Below are positions 1 to 7,532 of a DNA stretch of 64,000 bases, in pieces. The stretch is from Chloroflexota bacterium (lineage in GTDB: Bacteria; Chloroflexota; Anaerolineae; Anaerolineales; VGOW01). The position numbers were made by a program, and so were the translations under genes. Positions within the stretch are counted from its first letter, which is position 1; each line of letters opens with the position of its first letter. The notes below the pieces were generated by a model. It saw only the letters and a program-made list of their open reading frames with translations, ran no database searches and was not told the origin of the DNA. Location of the stretch: NCBI GenBank assembly GCA_016197225.1, contig JACPWC010000114.1, positions 106,016 to 170,015 on the forward strand, written 5' to 3'.

Positions 1-1143
1 GATTTCGGCGAAGCCGTACCAGAAGCCGAGGTTGGTCACGCTCTCGGCGCTGAAGGCGAACATGGCTTTGGCTTGCTTGATGGCCTTCGCCAGTTCGGCT
101 TCGGTCACTGGCTCGTTGAGCACGCGATCCATTTCCGCGTCGAGCGCCGTTTCAACTTCGGCCAACGTGTGGCCCTGGCGCACCGTGGCGACGATGGAAA
201 ACAGGTACGGGTCAACCGAGGCCGTCAGCCCCCCACCCACCCCGGCGGCCAATTCCGTTTCTACCAGCGCCTTGTAGAGCCGGCTCGATTTGTTCGACGT
301 GCCGCCGCCGAAGGCGTTGAACGATCCCGCCCCGGCCAGAATCGATTCCAGGACCACCATTGGATAAAAGTCTGGATCAGTGGCGGCAGGGGCGTGGTAG
401 GCGGCTTCGATATAAGCCGTCTTGTCCTCCCCTTCCACCATCACCCGCCGTTCCCCTTTTTGGGGCGGCTCGGGGCGAGTGAACGGTTGGATGGGCAGGC
501 CGCGCGGGAGGCCTTCGTACAACTCTTTGATCCGCTTGAGCATCTTTTTGGCGTCGAAGTCGCCGACGACGACGGCAATGGCGTTGTTGGGCGCGTAGTA
601 AGTGCGATAGTGGGTGTAGAGGTCGTCGCGGGTCATCGTGTGCAGATCGGCCATGTCGCCAATGGTTTCGTGGTGATAGCCGTGAACGGTGAAGGCGGTC
701 TTGCGCACTAATTCGCTAAGTTGAAACATGGGTTCGTTTTCGGAGCCTTCGCGCTCGGAGATGATGACGGTGCGCTCCGACTCGACCTCTTTGGGCGGGA
801 AGAGGCTGTGGGCCATGCGGTCGGCTTCGAGCCGTAGGCCGAGATCGATTTTGTCGGCGGGCATGGTCTCAAAGTAAGTCGTCCAATCAATGTAGGTCAT
901 CGCGTTCCAGGTTCCGCCGTCGCGCGACACGGCCTTGTCGAGCAGGCCGGCCGGGAACTGCTTTGTCCCTTTGAACATCATGTGCTCCACCCAGTGCGAG
1001 GCGCCGGTGAGGCCGGTGCGCTCACTGCGCGAGCCGACGCGATACCACACCCACCACGTCGTTACGGGCGTAGTGTGGGCTTCTTTGAGAATGACCGTCA
1101 TCCCGTTCTTGAGCTTTGTTTTGAAAACGCCGTTTTTGCTCAT
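1..1143 (-). CDS. M16 family zinc metallopeptidase (insulinase/PqqL-like), 5' part
   Basis: The frame is open from ATG 1143 to the window edge (381 codons), so the C-terminal part lies outside. Residues 50-54 read HWVEH, the inverted HxxEH zinc motif of M16 peptidases, followed by MMFKG. A second conserved M16 block (YHHETIGD) lies about 80 residues later and supplies the third zinc ligand region. The family degrades peptides and often works as a pair of M16 domains in one or two chains; one full M16 N-domain and the start of the next are seen here. A Shine-Dalgarno-like AAGGA lies 9 nt before the ATG. The gene is divergent from the CopD-like gene. No signal peptide is visible, so a cytoplasmic role is inferred. 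Confidence 0.9.
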   Translation of the reverse strand, partial: MSKNGVFKTKLKNGMTVILKEAHTTPVTTWWVWYRVGSRSERTGLTGASHWVEHMMFKGTKQFPAGLLDKAVSRDGGTWNAMTYIDWTTYFETMPADKIDLGLRLEADRMAHSLFPPKEVESERTVIISEREGSENEPMFQLSELVRKTAFTVHGYHHETIGDMADLHTMTRDDLYTHYRTYYAPNNAIAVVVGDFDAKKMLKRIKELYEGLPRGLPIQPFTRPEPPQKGERRVMVEGEDKTAYIEAAYHAPAATDPDFYPMVVLESILAGAGSFNAFGGGTSNKSSRLYKALVETELAAGVGGGLTASVDPYLFSIVATVRQGHTLAEVETALDAEMDRVLNEPVTEAELAKAIKQAKAMFAFSAESVTNLGFWYGFAEI

Positions 1144-1175
1144 GCCCCATCCTTGTCGAAAACAGAGTCTTGGCG

Positions 1176-1184
1176 ATCATACCA
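1176..1184 (-). promoter_or_regulatory. extended -10 promoter for the M16 peptidase gene
   Basis: On the minus strand TGG-TATGAT (an extended -10) lies 32 bp before ATG 1143. No good -35 is present. Prediction from sequence only. Confidence 0.4.
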
Positions 1185-1266
1185 CAGCGACCCCCGCCCC
1201 CAGCCCCTCGCCCACGATGCACGATGAACGACACATCGCAGGAGAGGAGGATTGGGGGCGAGGCGG

Positions 1267-1272
1267 TATAAT
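1267..1272 (+). promoter_or_regulatory. -10 box TATAAT directly before a start codon (leaderless gene)
   Basis: A perfect TATAAT ends six bases before ATG 1279, so transcription would begin at or next to the A of the start codon. The GGAGAGGAGG tract lies upstream of the -10 and would not be transcribed. No consensus -35 is seen. Confidence 0.5.
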
Positions 1273-1278
1273 CCCCCC

Positions 1279-1785
1279 ATGCCCGACTGGCTCGTTGTCG
1301 CTTCTTACTTTCTTCATTTCGTGGCCACCGTCGTGTGGGTGGGCGGCATCCTTCTCATGGCCCTCGTCGGCTACCCGGGTCTGCGGCGCGCGCTGGGGCT
1401 GGGGCCACAAAGCGGGGCCGCCATCGCCGAACTTCAACGTCGCCTGGCTCCAATGTATCTACTTTCTTTAATCACGTTAGGGCTGACCGGCCTCCTGCAA
1501 ATGTCGGTCAATAGCAACTACAAGGGGTTTCTGGCTATCGGCAACCTCTGGTCAATCGCCATCCTGCTCAAGCACATCGTCTTCTTTATCATGTCGGCCA
1601 TCACTGCCTATTCCATTTGGAATCTATCGCCCGCCCTCAACCGGCTGACCCTGCTCGAAGCCAAAGGCAAAGCCGGCGGCGGTGAATTGACAGCACTTCG
1701 CAACCGGGAAGAGCGGCTCAACCAACTCAACGTCGCCTGCGCCCTGATCGTGTTACTATGCACAGCCATCGCCCGCTCGGTATAA
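1279..1785 (+). CDS. CopD-like small integral membrane protein
   Basis: 168 aa with four hydrophobic segments (about residues 4-25, 52-70, 85-110 and 150-166). The N-terminal segment carries FLHFVATVVWVGG, the His/Trp/Gly pattern of CopD-type and related heme or copper membrane domains. The first helix has a histidine at about residue 13 and KHIVFF supplies another in the third helix, as in families that bind heme b or copper. An upstream in-frame start nine codons earlier exists, but ATG 1279 follows TATAAT at leaderless spacing and begins just before the first helix. Substrate is unknown. It lies 53 bp before the HD-domain gene on the same strand. Confidence 0.65.
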   Translation: MPDWLVVASYFLHFVATVVWVGGILLMALVGYPGLRRALGLGPQSGAAIAELQRRLAPMYLLSLITLGLTGLLQMSVNSNYKGFLAIGNLWSIAILLKHIVFFIMSAITAYSIWNLSPALNRLTLLEAKGKAGGGELTALRNREERLNQLNVACALIVLLCTAIARSV

Positions 1786-1787
1786 TT

Positions 1788-1830
1788 ACTCACTGTTCAC
1801 AGTTCACAGTTCACTGTTCACTGCCCACTG
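1788..1830. repeat. low-complexity GTTCAC/CAGTTCAC repeat
   Basis: The spacer before the HD gene is made almost only of repeated CACTGTTCAC / CAGTTCAC units. Such tracts recur between genes across this window in different sequence versions. Confidence 0.7.
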
Positions 1831-1838
1831 GAGCCCCC

Positions 1839-2747
1839 ATGCCCCCCCTCACCCACCACGAACCCCGAGTCTTCCGCAATCGCGGCGTCGAAATCGCCCT
1901 GGCCCCCCACTATGAAGAACTGGAAAAACAAACCCTGGCCGCCGTCGAGCCGCTGTGGAAGAAATTCCCCAAAGCGGCCAGGGTCTGGGAATTAATCACC
2001 CGCGACCCCGAAGTGCGCGCCAACTGGGACATGGCCGACTACCTGACCGTGACCAAACTCAACTACAACGATCACGGCGAGGCCCACGCCCGCCTGGTGG
2101 CCGCTAACAGCGTGCTGATCTATCACCTTCTGCTGGAGGCGCGAGTGATGCCCGACGTGGCCCGCTCCGGCGCGGGCGACGAGGACGACGCCTGCGCCGT
2201 CGTCGTGGCCGCCTGCCTCTTGCACGACATCGGCAACCAGGTGCACCGCCAGCAGCATGAATTGATCGGCGTCATGCTGGCCCGCCCCATTCTCGACCGT
2301 CTTCTGCCGGAAGTGTATCCCGACATTGAGCGCCGCATTGAACTCCGGGCCTTCATCCTGCACGCCATCCACGCCCACGACCTCAGCCATATGCCGCTCA
2401 CCTTCGAGGCCGCTCTCGTCGCTCTGGCCGACGGCACCGACATCACCAAGGGCCGGGGCCGCACCGCTTTTGATTTGGGCAAGGTGGACATTCACTCGGT
2501 CTCGGCGCTGGCGATTGACGAAGTGCGAATTGCAAAGGGCGAACGCCACCCGGTGGAGATCACGGTGGTGATGAACAACTCGGCCGGCATCTTCCAGATC
2601 GAAGACACCCTCACCCGCCGTTTGAAGAACAGCCCTCTCGCCTCACACGTCAACATCATCGCCCTGACCCACCCCGAAGACTCCAAGAGCGACATGCGCA
2701 TCATCGAGCGGCTGTCGTTGCAGAACGGCACGTTCAAGACCGAATGA
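1839..2747 (+). CDS. HD-domain metal-dependent phosphohydrolase
   Basis: 302 aa. ACLLHDIG places the paired HD metal ligands at residues 129-130, with an upstream conserved histidine in NDHGEAH and more histidines (ILHAIHAHD) C-terminal to it, the usual layout of HD phosphohydrolases that act on nucleotides or phosphate esters. The C-terminal ~80 residues form a separate alpha/beta region (VEITVVMNNSAGIFQIEDTL) of unknown role. ATG 1839 was chosen because upstream in-frame codons are only the translated low-complexity repeat. The family is clear; the substrate cannot be read from sequence. Confidence 0.8.
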   Translation: MPPLTHHEPRVFRNRGVEIALAPHYEELEKQTLAAVEPLWKKFPKAARVWELITRDPEVRANWDMADYLTVTKLNYNDHGEAHARLVAANSVLIYHLLLEARVMPDVARSGAGDEDDACAVVVAACLLHDIGNQVHRQQHELIGVMLARPILDRLLPEVYPDIERRIELRAFILHAIHAHDLSHMPLTFEAALVALADGTDITKGRGRTAFDLGKVDIHSVSALAIDEVRIAKGERHPVEITVVMNNSAGIFQIEDTLTRRLKNSPLASHVNIIALTHPEDSKSDMRIIERLSLQNGTFKTE

Positions 2748-2749
2748 CA

Positions 2750-2822
2750 GACAAGGAGACAAGGTGAAAGGGAGACAAGGAGAACTTCAAATCACCTTGT
2801 CTCCTTGTCCCCTTGTCTCCCC
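2750..2822. repeat. imperfect inverted repeat of GGAGACAAGG units
   Basis: GACAAGGAGACAAGG-type units on the left arm face CCTTGTCTCC units on the right arm, with a short spacer between. It could form a long imperfect hairpin in the HD-rnz spacer. It lacks a T-tract, so it is called a repeat rather than a terminator. Confidence 0.7.
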
Positions 2823-2844
2823 TTCTTGCAAAGGGCGTTCCTAA

Positions 2845-3765
2845 TTGTTTGAGATCCTCTTCCTCGGCACTTCCGCCTCCGCGCCTTCCGTCCATCGCGG
2901 GCTGTCGGCGCAGGTCATCATGCACAACGAGCACCGCTTCCTGGTGGACTGCGGCGAAGGCACGCAACGCCAGATTTTACAGAGCGGCGTCGGCTTCAAG
3001 CGCCTCAACCGGATTCTGATCACCCACGGCCACCTCGATCACATCCTCGGCTTGGCCGGGTTGTTGTCCACCTTCACCCGCTGGGAAGCCATTGACTATC
3101 TCGAACTCTACGCCGGCAAGTCGGCGCTGGAGCGCGTGCACGATTTGCTGTACGGCGTGGTTTTGCGCGGGGTGAAACCGCCGATGCCGATTGAATTTCG
3201 TGAGATTAAGCCCGGCCTCCTCTTCGACGAGGACGATTTCACCGTGGCTGCCTTCCCCGTCCACCATCGCGGCCCGGACTGTTTCGGATTCGCCTTTGAG
3301 GAGAAATCACGCCGCCCGTTTCTCAACGACCGGGCGACCGAGCTTGGCGTGCCGTTCGGCCCGGAGCGGAAGACGCTGGTCAACGGCCAGCCCATCACCC
3401 TGACCGACGGTCGCACCATCCGACCCGAGGACGTGTTAGGCGAAATCCAACAGGGCACAAAGTTTGTGTTTATGGCCGACGTGGGCCGCACGAACGATTT
3501 GGTGGATGTTTGCCGGGATGCCGACGGCCTGGTGATAGAAGCCACCTATCTCGACGAAGAAGCCGACATGGCCAAGCAGTTCGGCCACCTGACGGCCAAA
3601 CAGGCCGCCACTCTGGCCCGCGACGCGGGTGTGAAGCAACTCTACCTCACCCACGTCTCGCGACGCTACCGCGAGCGCGACATCCTTGACGAGGCCAAAG
3701 TTATCTTCCCCAACACGGTCGTGGCCCGGGATTTTGATCAGTATAAGATTGCGCGGGAGAAATGA
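2845..3765 (+). CDS. rnz: ribonuclease Z (tRNA 3' endonuclease)
   Basis: 306 aa metallo-beta-lactamase-fold protein of normal RNase Z length. ILFLGTSASAPS at the N-terminus is the classic RNase Z opening, and THGHLDHILGL gives the metal ligands H61, H63, D65, H66. Later ligands fall in FPVHH, FMADVG (Asp) and YLTHVSRRY (His), followed by the C-terminal helix. The enzyme removes 3' trailers of tRNA precursors; the tRNAs at 31.7 and 49.7 kb do not show an encoded CCA directly at the 3' end. The start is TTG 2845, because an in-frame TAA directly precedes it and the first ATG would remove the conserved LGTSASAP block. Confidence 0.93.
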   Translation: MFEILFLGTSASAPSVHRGLSAQVIMHNEHRFLVDCGEGTQRQILQSGVGFKRLNRILITHGHLDHILGLAGLLSTFTRWEAIDYLELYAGKSALERVHDLLYGVVLRGVKPPMPIEFREIKPGLLFDEDDFTVAAFPVHHRGPDCFGFAFEEKSRRPFLNDRATELGVPFGPERKTLVNGQPITLTDGRTIRPEDVLGEIQQGTKFVFMADVGRTNDLVDVCRDADGLVIEATYLDEEADMAKQFGHLTAKQAATLARDAGVKQLYLTHVSRRYRERDILDEAKVIFPNTVVARDFDQYKIAREK

Positions 3766-3789
3766 AGCGGGGCGGAGTGTGATGGCGCT

Positions 3790-4005
3790 TTAGTCAGCAG
3801 GGTTTCTCAGGGTGCGTAGTTGAGTAGGCGTCTTGTGGGTGGGAGGTTTTTCGTCTTCAGGTCTATGCTTCCATGAACCTTTTGGCAAGGACAGCCGCAT
3901 TCGCTCGACGATGGCGACTTTCTCTTCCCAGGATAACGCCGCCAGCGCCAATCTTCGTTGCGCTTTGGCGGAAAAAATGCCGGAGAGGTCTGGATAGGTC
4001 TGCAT
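3790..4005 (-). CDS. small protein partnered with a nucleotidyltransferase
   Basis: 71 aa, starting 6 bp after the stop of the upstream nucleotidyltransferase gene on the same strand, so almost surely co-transcribed. It reads SWEEKVAIVERMRLSLP in the middle, an amphipathic helix that could be a protein-protein contact, and has a basic, Pro/Thr-rich tail. I do not recognise a catalytic motif. Pairing of a small helical protein with a minimal nucleotidyltransferase suggests a two-gene (possibly toxin-antitoxin-like) unit; this is inference. Confidence 0.6.
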   Translation of the reverse strand: MQTYPDLSGIFSAKAQRRLALAALSWEEKVAIVERMRLSLPKGSWKHRPEDEKPPTHKTPTQLRTLRNPAD

Positions 4006-4011
4006 AAGGCG

Positions 4012-4530
4012 TTATCCGTTCTCTTCCAGGAATCGCCTGCGAAAACTCTCCCACTGTGGCGTCAAGCTGTGACGCGCGACGATTTCTTCTAAAGCCGCCT
4101 TGTTGAGCGCGTTGAACTCAAAGAACTGGATTAGCCGCGCATGATCTTTGGGCCGCCCCGTTTTCAGCATGATAGCGGCCAAATGCTCCGCGCTCAAGAC
4201 GCGCGTGGGTGTTGAGCCGAATTTCACCTCGACTGCTTCAGCCAACGCTTCTTCCGTCAACTCATCATAAACCGGAAGAAACTGCACCGGCCAGTCTTCG
4301 ATGACAATGGCCTCGCCCTGCGGCGGGTGACCACGCTGAGTGAGATAGGTGTAGATGGGGGTGAGCGAAATCAATCCTGACGGCTCAACCGGAAGTATCA
4401 CAAAGATGTCCAAGTCATAAGTTTGAACAGGCTCAATGTACCGCGTGGCGGCGATTGCTCCACCGATTGCGTAGCGTCCGATGAGGCCTTCCTGCTCCAG
4501 CTGGTTGATGACCGCCAGCGTCTTTTCCAT
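4012..4530 (-). CDS. nucleotidyltransferase-fold protein
   Basis: 172 aa. The N-terminal half has YAIGGAIAATRYIEPVQTYDLDIFV: the GG...TxDLDxxV pattern of the pol-beta/AbiEii-like nucleotidyltransferase superfamily, where the two aspartates in YDLDIF bind metal. GRPKDHARLIQF is the usual C-terminal signature (KDxxRL) of the same group. These proteins transfer nucleotides to protein or RNA targets, often as toxins or antitoxins. The next gene follows after 6 bp. The start follows a TGG-TATACT -10 at leaderless spacing. Confidence 0.75.
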   Translation of the reverse strand: MEKTLAVINQLEQEGLIGRYAIGGAIAATRYIEPVQTYDLDIFVILPVEPSGLISLTPIYTYLTQRGHPPQGEAIVIEDWPVQFLPVYDELTEEALAEAVEVKFGSTPTRVLSAEHLAAIMLKTGRPKDHARLIQFFEFNALNKAALEEIVARHSLTPQWESFRRRFLEENG

Positions 4531-4536
4531 AGCAAA

Positions 4537-4545
4537 AGTATACCA
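4537..4545 (-). promoter_or_regulatory. extended -10 at leaderless spacing before the nucleotidyltransferase
   Basis: Minus strand TGG-TATACT ends 6 nt before ATG 4530. No Shine-Dalgarno lies between, so a leaderless transcript is likely. Confidence 0.5.
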
Positions 4546-4612
4546 GCGATTGCCTAGGGGGAAATGATAGAATGACCCTATCTAGAAATCAAGGAGCAGG
4601 TAATTTGCGTCA

Positions 4613-5098
4613 ATGTATAACCACGAACCGCCCAACTATAGTTGCCCCTTCTGCCGCATTATCAAAGCCGCAACCGTTGCCCGGCTTCCTGCCCCCCAAA
4701 CCGACATAATTTATCGCTCAGAGACGGCGACTGCATTTTTAGGGCTTGGACGCTGGCCTAAGAATCCGGTTGATGTGCTGGTCGTTCCCAATCAACACCT
4801 TGAGAATCTTTATGACCTTCCTTTCAACCAGATTGGGCCTCTCCACTTGTTGACGCGAGCGATGGCTTTGGCGCTGAAGGGAGTTTATGACTGTGACGGG
4901 ATTTCCACGCGACAACACAATGAACCCGCAGGCGGCCAGGATGTCTGGCATTATCACGTGCACGTCACACCGCGTTTTACCGAGGACGGGTTTTATCACA
5001 GCGGCAAGGTAGATTTTCCAGAGGCTGAACGATTAGAACACGCCGACCAGTTACGCAAATACGTTCACGCCCATCATGATGAACTTTTCAACACGTAA
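4613..5098 (+). CDS. HIT-family nucleotide hydrolase/transferase
   Basis: 161 aa. CPFCRII near the N-terminus and WHYHVHVTPRF near residue 120 give the histidine triad HxHxH; the middle histidine is the expected nucleophile that carries the nucleotidyl intermediate. HIT proteins of this type hydrolyse AMP conjugates or dinucleoside polyphosphates. An AAGGAG lies 16 nt upstream, rather far, so the start is moderately certain. It is convergent with coaBC, with 13 bp between the stop codons. The second HIT protein at 21.1-21.7 kb is a different subtype. Confidence 0.85.
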   Translation: MYNHEPPNYSCPFCRIIKAATVARLPAPQTDIIYRSETATAFLGLGRWPKNPVDVLVVPNQHLENLYDLPFNQIGPLHLLTRAMALALKGVYDCDGISTRQHNEPAGGQDVWHYHVHVTPRFTEDGFYHSGKVDFPEAERLEHADQLRKYVHAHHDELFNT

Positions 5099-5111
5099 GA
5101 TGTCTGCAAAA

Positions 5112-6338
5112 TCACCCGCGCAATAATTTCTCCACCCTCTCACACACCGCCTCCGCCACCTCGGCCTTGCTCATCAGCGGCAGGGTCTGCGCCCCGCCGC
5201 CGGCATCAATGATCGTCACCCGGTTGGTGTCCACAAAGAAGCCGGAGTCTTTGGCGGTGACGTCGTTGGCGACGATGAGCGAGAGCTTCTTCTTCAACAC
5301 TTTCTCGCGCGCGTTCTCAATCAGGTTCTGAGTCTCGGCGGCGAAACCGACGGCGATCGCCGGCTTGCCGGTTCTCTCTTTGCGCTCGGCTACAGCGGCC
5401 AGAATGTCAATCGTCTTTGTTAGTGTGAGATGGTAGCCGTCGAGTCCGCCGCGCTTGATTTTTTGCTCGGCTTCGGTCTCCGGTCTAAAGTCGGAGACGG
5501 CGGCGGCCATGATCAGCACGTCGGCATCGTCAACGGCGGCCAGCACAGCTTCGGCCATCTCGGCGGCGCTTCGCACATCCACGCGCTCGGCGCCGGTGGG
5601 TGTGGGCAGGGTGTTCGGGCCGGTGATCAGAGTCACGCTCGCGCCGCGATCCAGCGCCGCTTGCGCTATGGCAAACCCCTGCTTGCCCGACGAGTGGTTG
5701 GAGATGAAACGCACCGGGTCAATGGCCTCCTGCGTTCCCCCGGCAGTGACGACGACCCGTCGCCCCGCGAAAGGGCCGCCCGCTTGGCGGGCCAGAGCCA
5801 GGCGAATGTGTCCGATTAAGTCTCCCGGCTCCACCATCCGCCCTTTTCCCGCCAGCCCGCTCGCCATTCGTCCCTCAGCCGGGCCGACGATGATTGCGCC
5901 GCGCGCGCCCAACACTCGCAAGTTGGCCTGCGTGGCCGGGTTCTCAAACATGCCGCCGTCCATCGCCGGCGCGATGAGAATCGGACAGCGAGCCGCAAGC
6001 GCGGTAACGGTGAGCAGGTTGTCGGCCAAACCGTTGGCCAGCTTGGCAATGGTGTCAGCAGTGGCCGGGGCGATGACCAACAAGTCCGCCGACTCGGCCA
6101 GGCCGACGTGAATGATGTGAGCGTCGTCACCCCACAAGTCGGCGTGCGCTTTGCGACCGGTGACGGATTGAAAGGTAAGCGGCGAAACAAATTTGGTAGC
6201 CGCCTCTGTCAGAATAACGTCCACCTGCGCCCCGGCCTGGGTGAGCTTGCTGGCCAGGTCGGCGGCTTTATAGGCGGCGATACTTCCAGTGACACCAAGA
6301 AGTATCTTCTTCTCGCGGAAAATTGGAATCGCCGTCAT
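5112..6338 (-). CDS. coaBC: bifunctional phosphopantothenoylcysteine decarboxylase / phosphopantothenate-cysteine ligase
   Basis: 408 aa, the normal length. The CoaC flavoprotein half (residues ~10-180) has LLGVTGSIAAYKAADL, the active-site His in HIIHVGLA and PAMDGGM, where most family members have PAMN; the Asn-to-Asp change is at a position tied to decarboxylation. The CoaB half has VVVTAGGTQEAIDPVRFI, NHSSGKQG, AAAVSDFRP and KIKR, which bind CTP and form the cysteine amide. Together they convert 4'-phosphopantothenate to 4'-phosphopantetheine in CoA synthesis. Its ATG shares one base with the toxin stop (TGATG), so translation is coupled. coaX lies upstream in the same operon. Confidence 0.95.
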   Translation of the reverse strand: MTAIPIFREKKILLGVTGSIAAYKAADLASKLTQAGAQVDVILTEAATKFVSPLTFQSVTGRKAHADLWGDDAHIIHVGLAESADLLVIAPATADTIAKLANGLADNLLTVTALAARCPILIAPAMDGGMFENPATQANLRVLGARGAIIVGPAEGRMASGLAGKGRMVEPGDLIGHIRLALARQAGGPFAGRRVVVTAGGTQEAIDPVRFISNHSSGKQGFAIAQAALDRGASVTLITGPNTLPTPTGAERVDVRSAAEMAEAVLAAVDDADVLIMAAAVSDFRPETEAEQKIKRGGLDGYHLTLTKTIDILAAVAERKERTGKPAIAVGFAAETQNLIENAREKVLKKKLSLIVANDVTAKDSGFFVDTNRVTIIDAGGGAQTLPLMSKAEVAEAVCERVEKLLRG

Positions 6339-6586
6339 CAGAGTCTACGCCTTTGGTGTCGGAGATAGACGATGACTACTGTGTCGCCTTCAAACGAGAC
6401 TTGGTAAATGACTCGATAATCCCCGACGAGCAACTGACGATACTTCGCCCAACGCCGAGCCATTTGTGGGCCAAGAAAGGGAAAGAGACTCAGTTGCTCA
6501 ACACGCCTGAGAATATCCTGTTGTGTCCGTTCGGGCAATTCTCGTAAAGCGCGTTTAGCCGTATCGGTCCAAAGTATCTCAACCAT
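6338..6586 (-). CDS. RelE/ParE-family toxin
   Basis: 82 aa. WTDTAKRALRELPERTQQDIL and YRQLLVGDYRVIYQV followed by VVIVYLRHQRRRL match the small RelE/ParE fold: helical hairpin, then a beta sheet ending in basic residues. The start is ATG 6586, which overlaps the antitoxin stop by 8 bp; the longer frame to 6622 lies inside the antitoxin. RelE toxins cleave mRNA on the ribosome and ParE toxins poison gyrase; the sequence does not decide between them. The stop overlaps the coaBC start by one base. Confidence 0.85.
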   Translation of the reverse strand: MVEILWTDTAKRALRELPERTQQDILRRVEQLSLFPFLGPQMARRWAKYRQLLVGDYRVIYQVSFEGDTVVIVYLRHQRRRL

Positions 6587-6842
6587 TGCGGCGTTTGCGA
6601 ACTGCTTTGACAACATCGGCATGATGGGTCAACCGCCCGGCCTTGATGTCTGCTTCTCCCTTCTCCAGCAGTGCCAGCGCATCAGGCGCGCTTTCTTCTT
6701 CGCGCGTGGCAATCTCGCCGAGTCGCTTCTGCATATCCCTAAACTCATTAATGTCTAACAACACGGCCACAGCTTCGCCTGCCTCGGACATGACCCAACG
6801 TGGCTCCGTATTTTTTCGCTTGCGTTTAGTGCTTGTTTTCAT
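6579..6842 (-). CDS. Phd/YefM-like antitoxin
   Basis: 87 aa with a very basic N-terminus (TKRKRK). WVMSEAGEAVAVLLDINEFRDM fits the Phd/YefM DNA-binding fold, in which the antitoxin represses its own operon and masks the toxin with its C-terminal tail. Its ATG overlaps the methyltransferase stop (ATGA) and its stop overlaps the toxin start. It therefore has no room for its own promoter except inside the methyltransferase gene. Confidence 0.75.
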   Translation of the reverse strand: MKTSTKRKRKNTEPRWVMSEAGEAVAVLLDINEFRDMQKRLGEIATREEESAPDALALLEKGEADIKAGRLTHHADVVKAVRKRRNG

Positions 6843-7495
6843 TTTGATTCATCTCCTGTGTTGATTTTATGCCCTTTGACAAACAGCGCCAACCCCGGCC
6901 CAACTTTTTCAACCGTCTCAATTTGTACGAGACCGGCGGCGGCGAAAAGTGCTTGCGCCTCTTCAACGCTCAGGCGGCGGTTGGCTTCGGCGGCGCGCGC
7001 CCAGTTGACGAGCGAGACGCGGGCTATGCCTTCCAGCTTCTGTTCGTTCGCCTGCGCCTCGGCGGCGGCGACGGACATTTTGGGCGAGGGGTTGAGCATG
7101 GCGACGAGGCCGCCCGGTTTCACGGCGCGTGTCATTTGCCGCAAACCCGCCAGCGGATCGGGCAGAAGGAAGATGACGTTGGTCGCCAGGGCAACGTCGA
7201 AAGCGCCATCGTCAAAGCGCAAATGGCGCACGTCGCCGACTTCAAAGGTGACGTCGCTCACTTCGGTCGCCAGATATTGGGCGCGATCAATCATCAACGG
7301 ATCGGCGTCAATGCCGGTCACGGTGTGGTCGTCTCGCGCCAGGTGGCGGGCGAGGCTCCCCGGCCCGCAACCCACGTCCAGCACGCGCGAGTTCGGCGGT
7401 AGGGCGACGAAGCGGGCGAAGGACTGGATGATGGCGTCCCAGCCGGGAGTGGCCTGGACTTGAGCGAAGTAATCGGCGAAGGATGGGTCAGTCAT
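6839..7495 (-). CDS. class I SAM-dependent methyltransferase
   Basis: 218 aa. VLDVGCGPGSLARHLA is motif I (SAM binding), followed by VTGIDADPLM (acidic motif II) and FDVALATNVIFLL. The core is a Rossmann-type methyltransferase like those acting on small molecules (UbiE/BioC-like group). Substrate is unknown. It lies between coaX and the antitoxin; its stop overlaps the antitoxin ATG by four bases, tying it to the CoA operon. Confidence 0.85.
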   Translation of the reverse strand: MTDPSFADYFAQVQATPGWDAIIQSFARFVALPPNSRVLDVGCGPGSLARHLARDDHTVTGIDADPLMIDRAQYLATEVSDVTFEVGDVRHLRFDDGAFDVALATNVIFLLPDPLAGLRQMTRAVKPGGLVAMLNPSPKMSVAAAEAQANEQKLEGIARVSLVNWARAAEANRRLSVEEAQALFAAAGLVQIETVEKVGPGLALFVKGHKINTGDESK

Positions 7496-7498
7496 TTT

Positions 7499-7531
7499 GG
7501 GTCAACGGATTGAACGGATTTAGCGGATGAG
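7499..7531. repeat. CAACGGATTGAACGGATT-type repeat
   Basis: The coaX-methyltransferase spacer holds repeated CGGATT units. The same element occurs inverted at about 11024-11048 directly before dnaE, so it is a dispersed family and not gene-specific. Confidence 0.6.
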
Positions 7532-7532
7532 C

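Noticed and set aside
935..1471. 178-codon plus-strand frame crossing the M16 start and the CopD-like gene
   Set aside because: Covers two better genes on different frames and contains translated low-complexity DNA.
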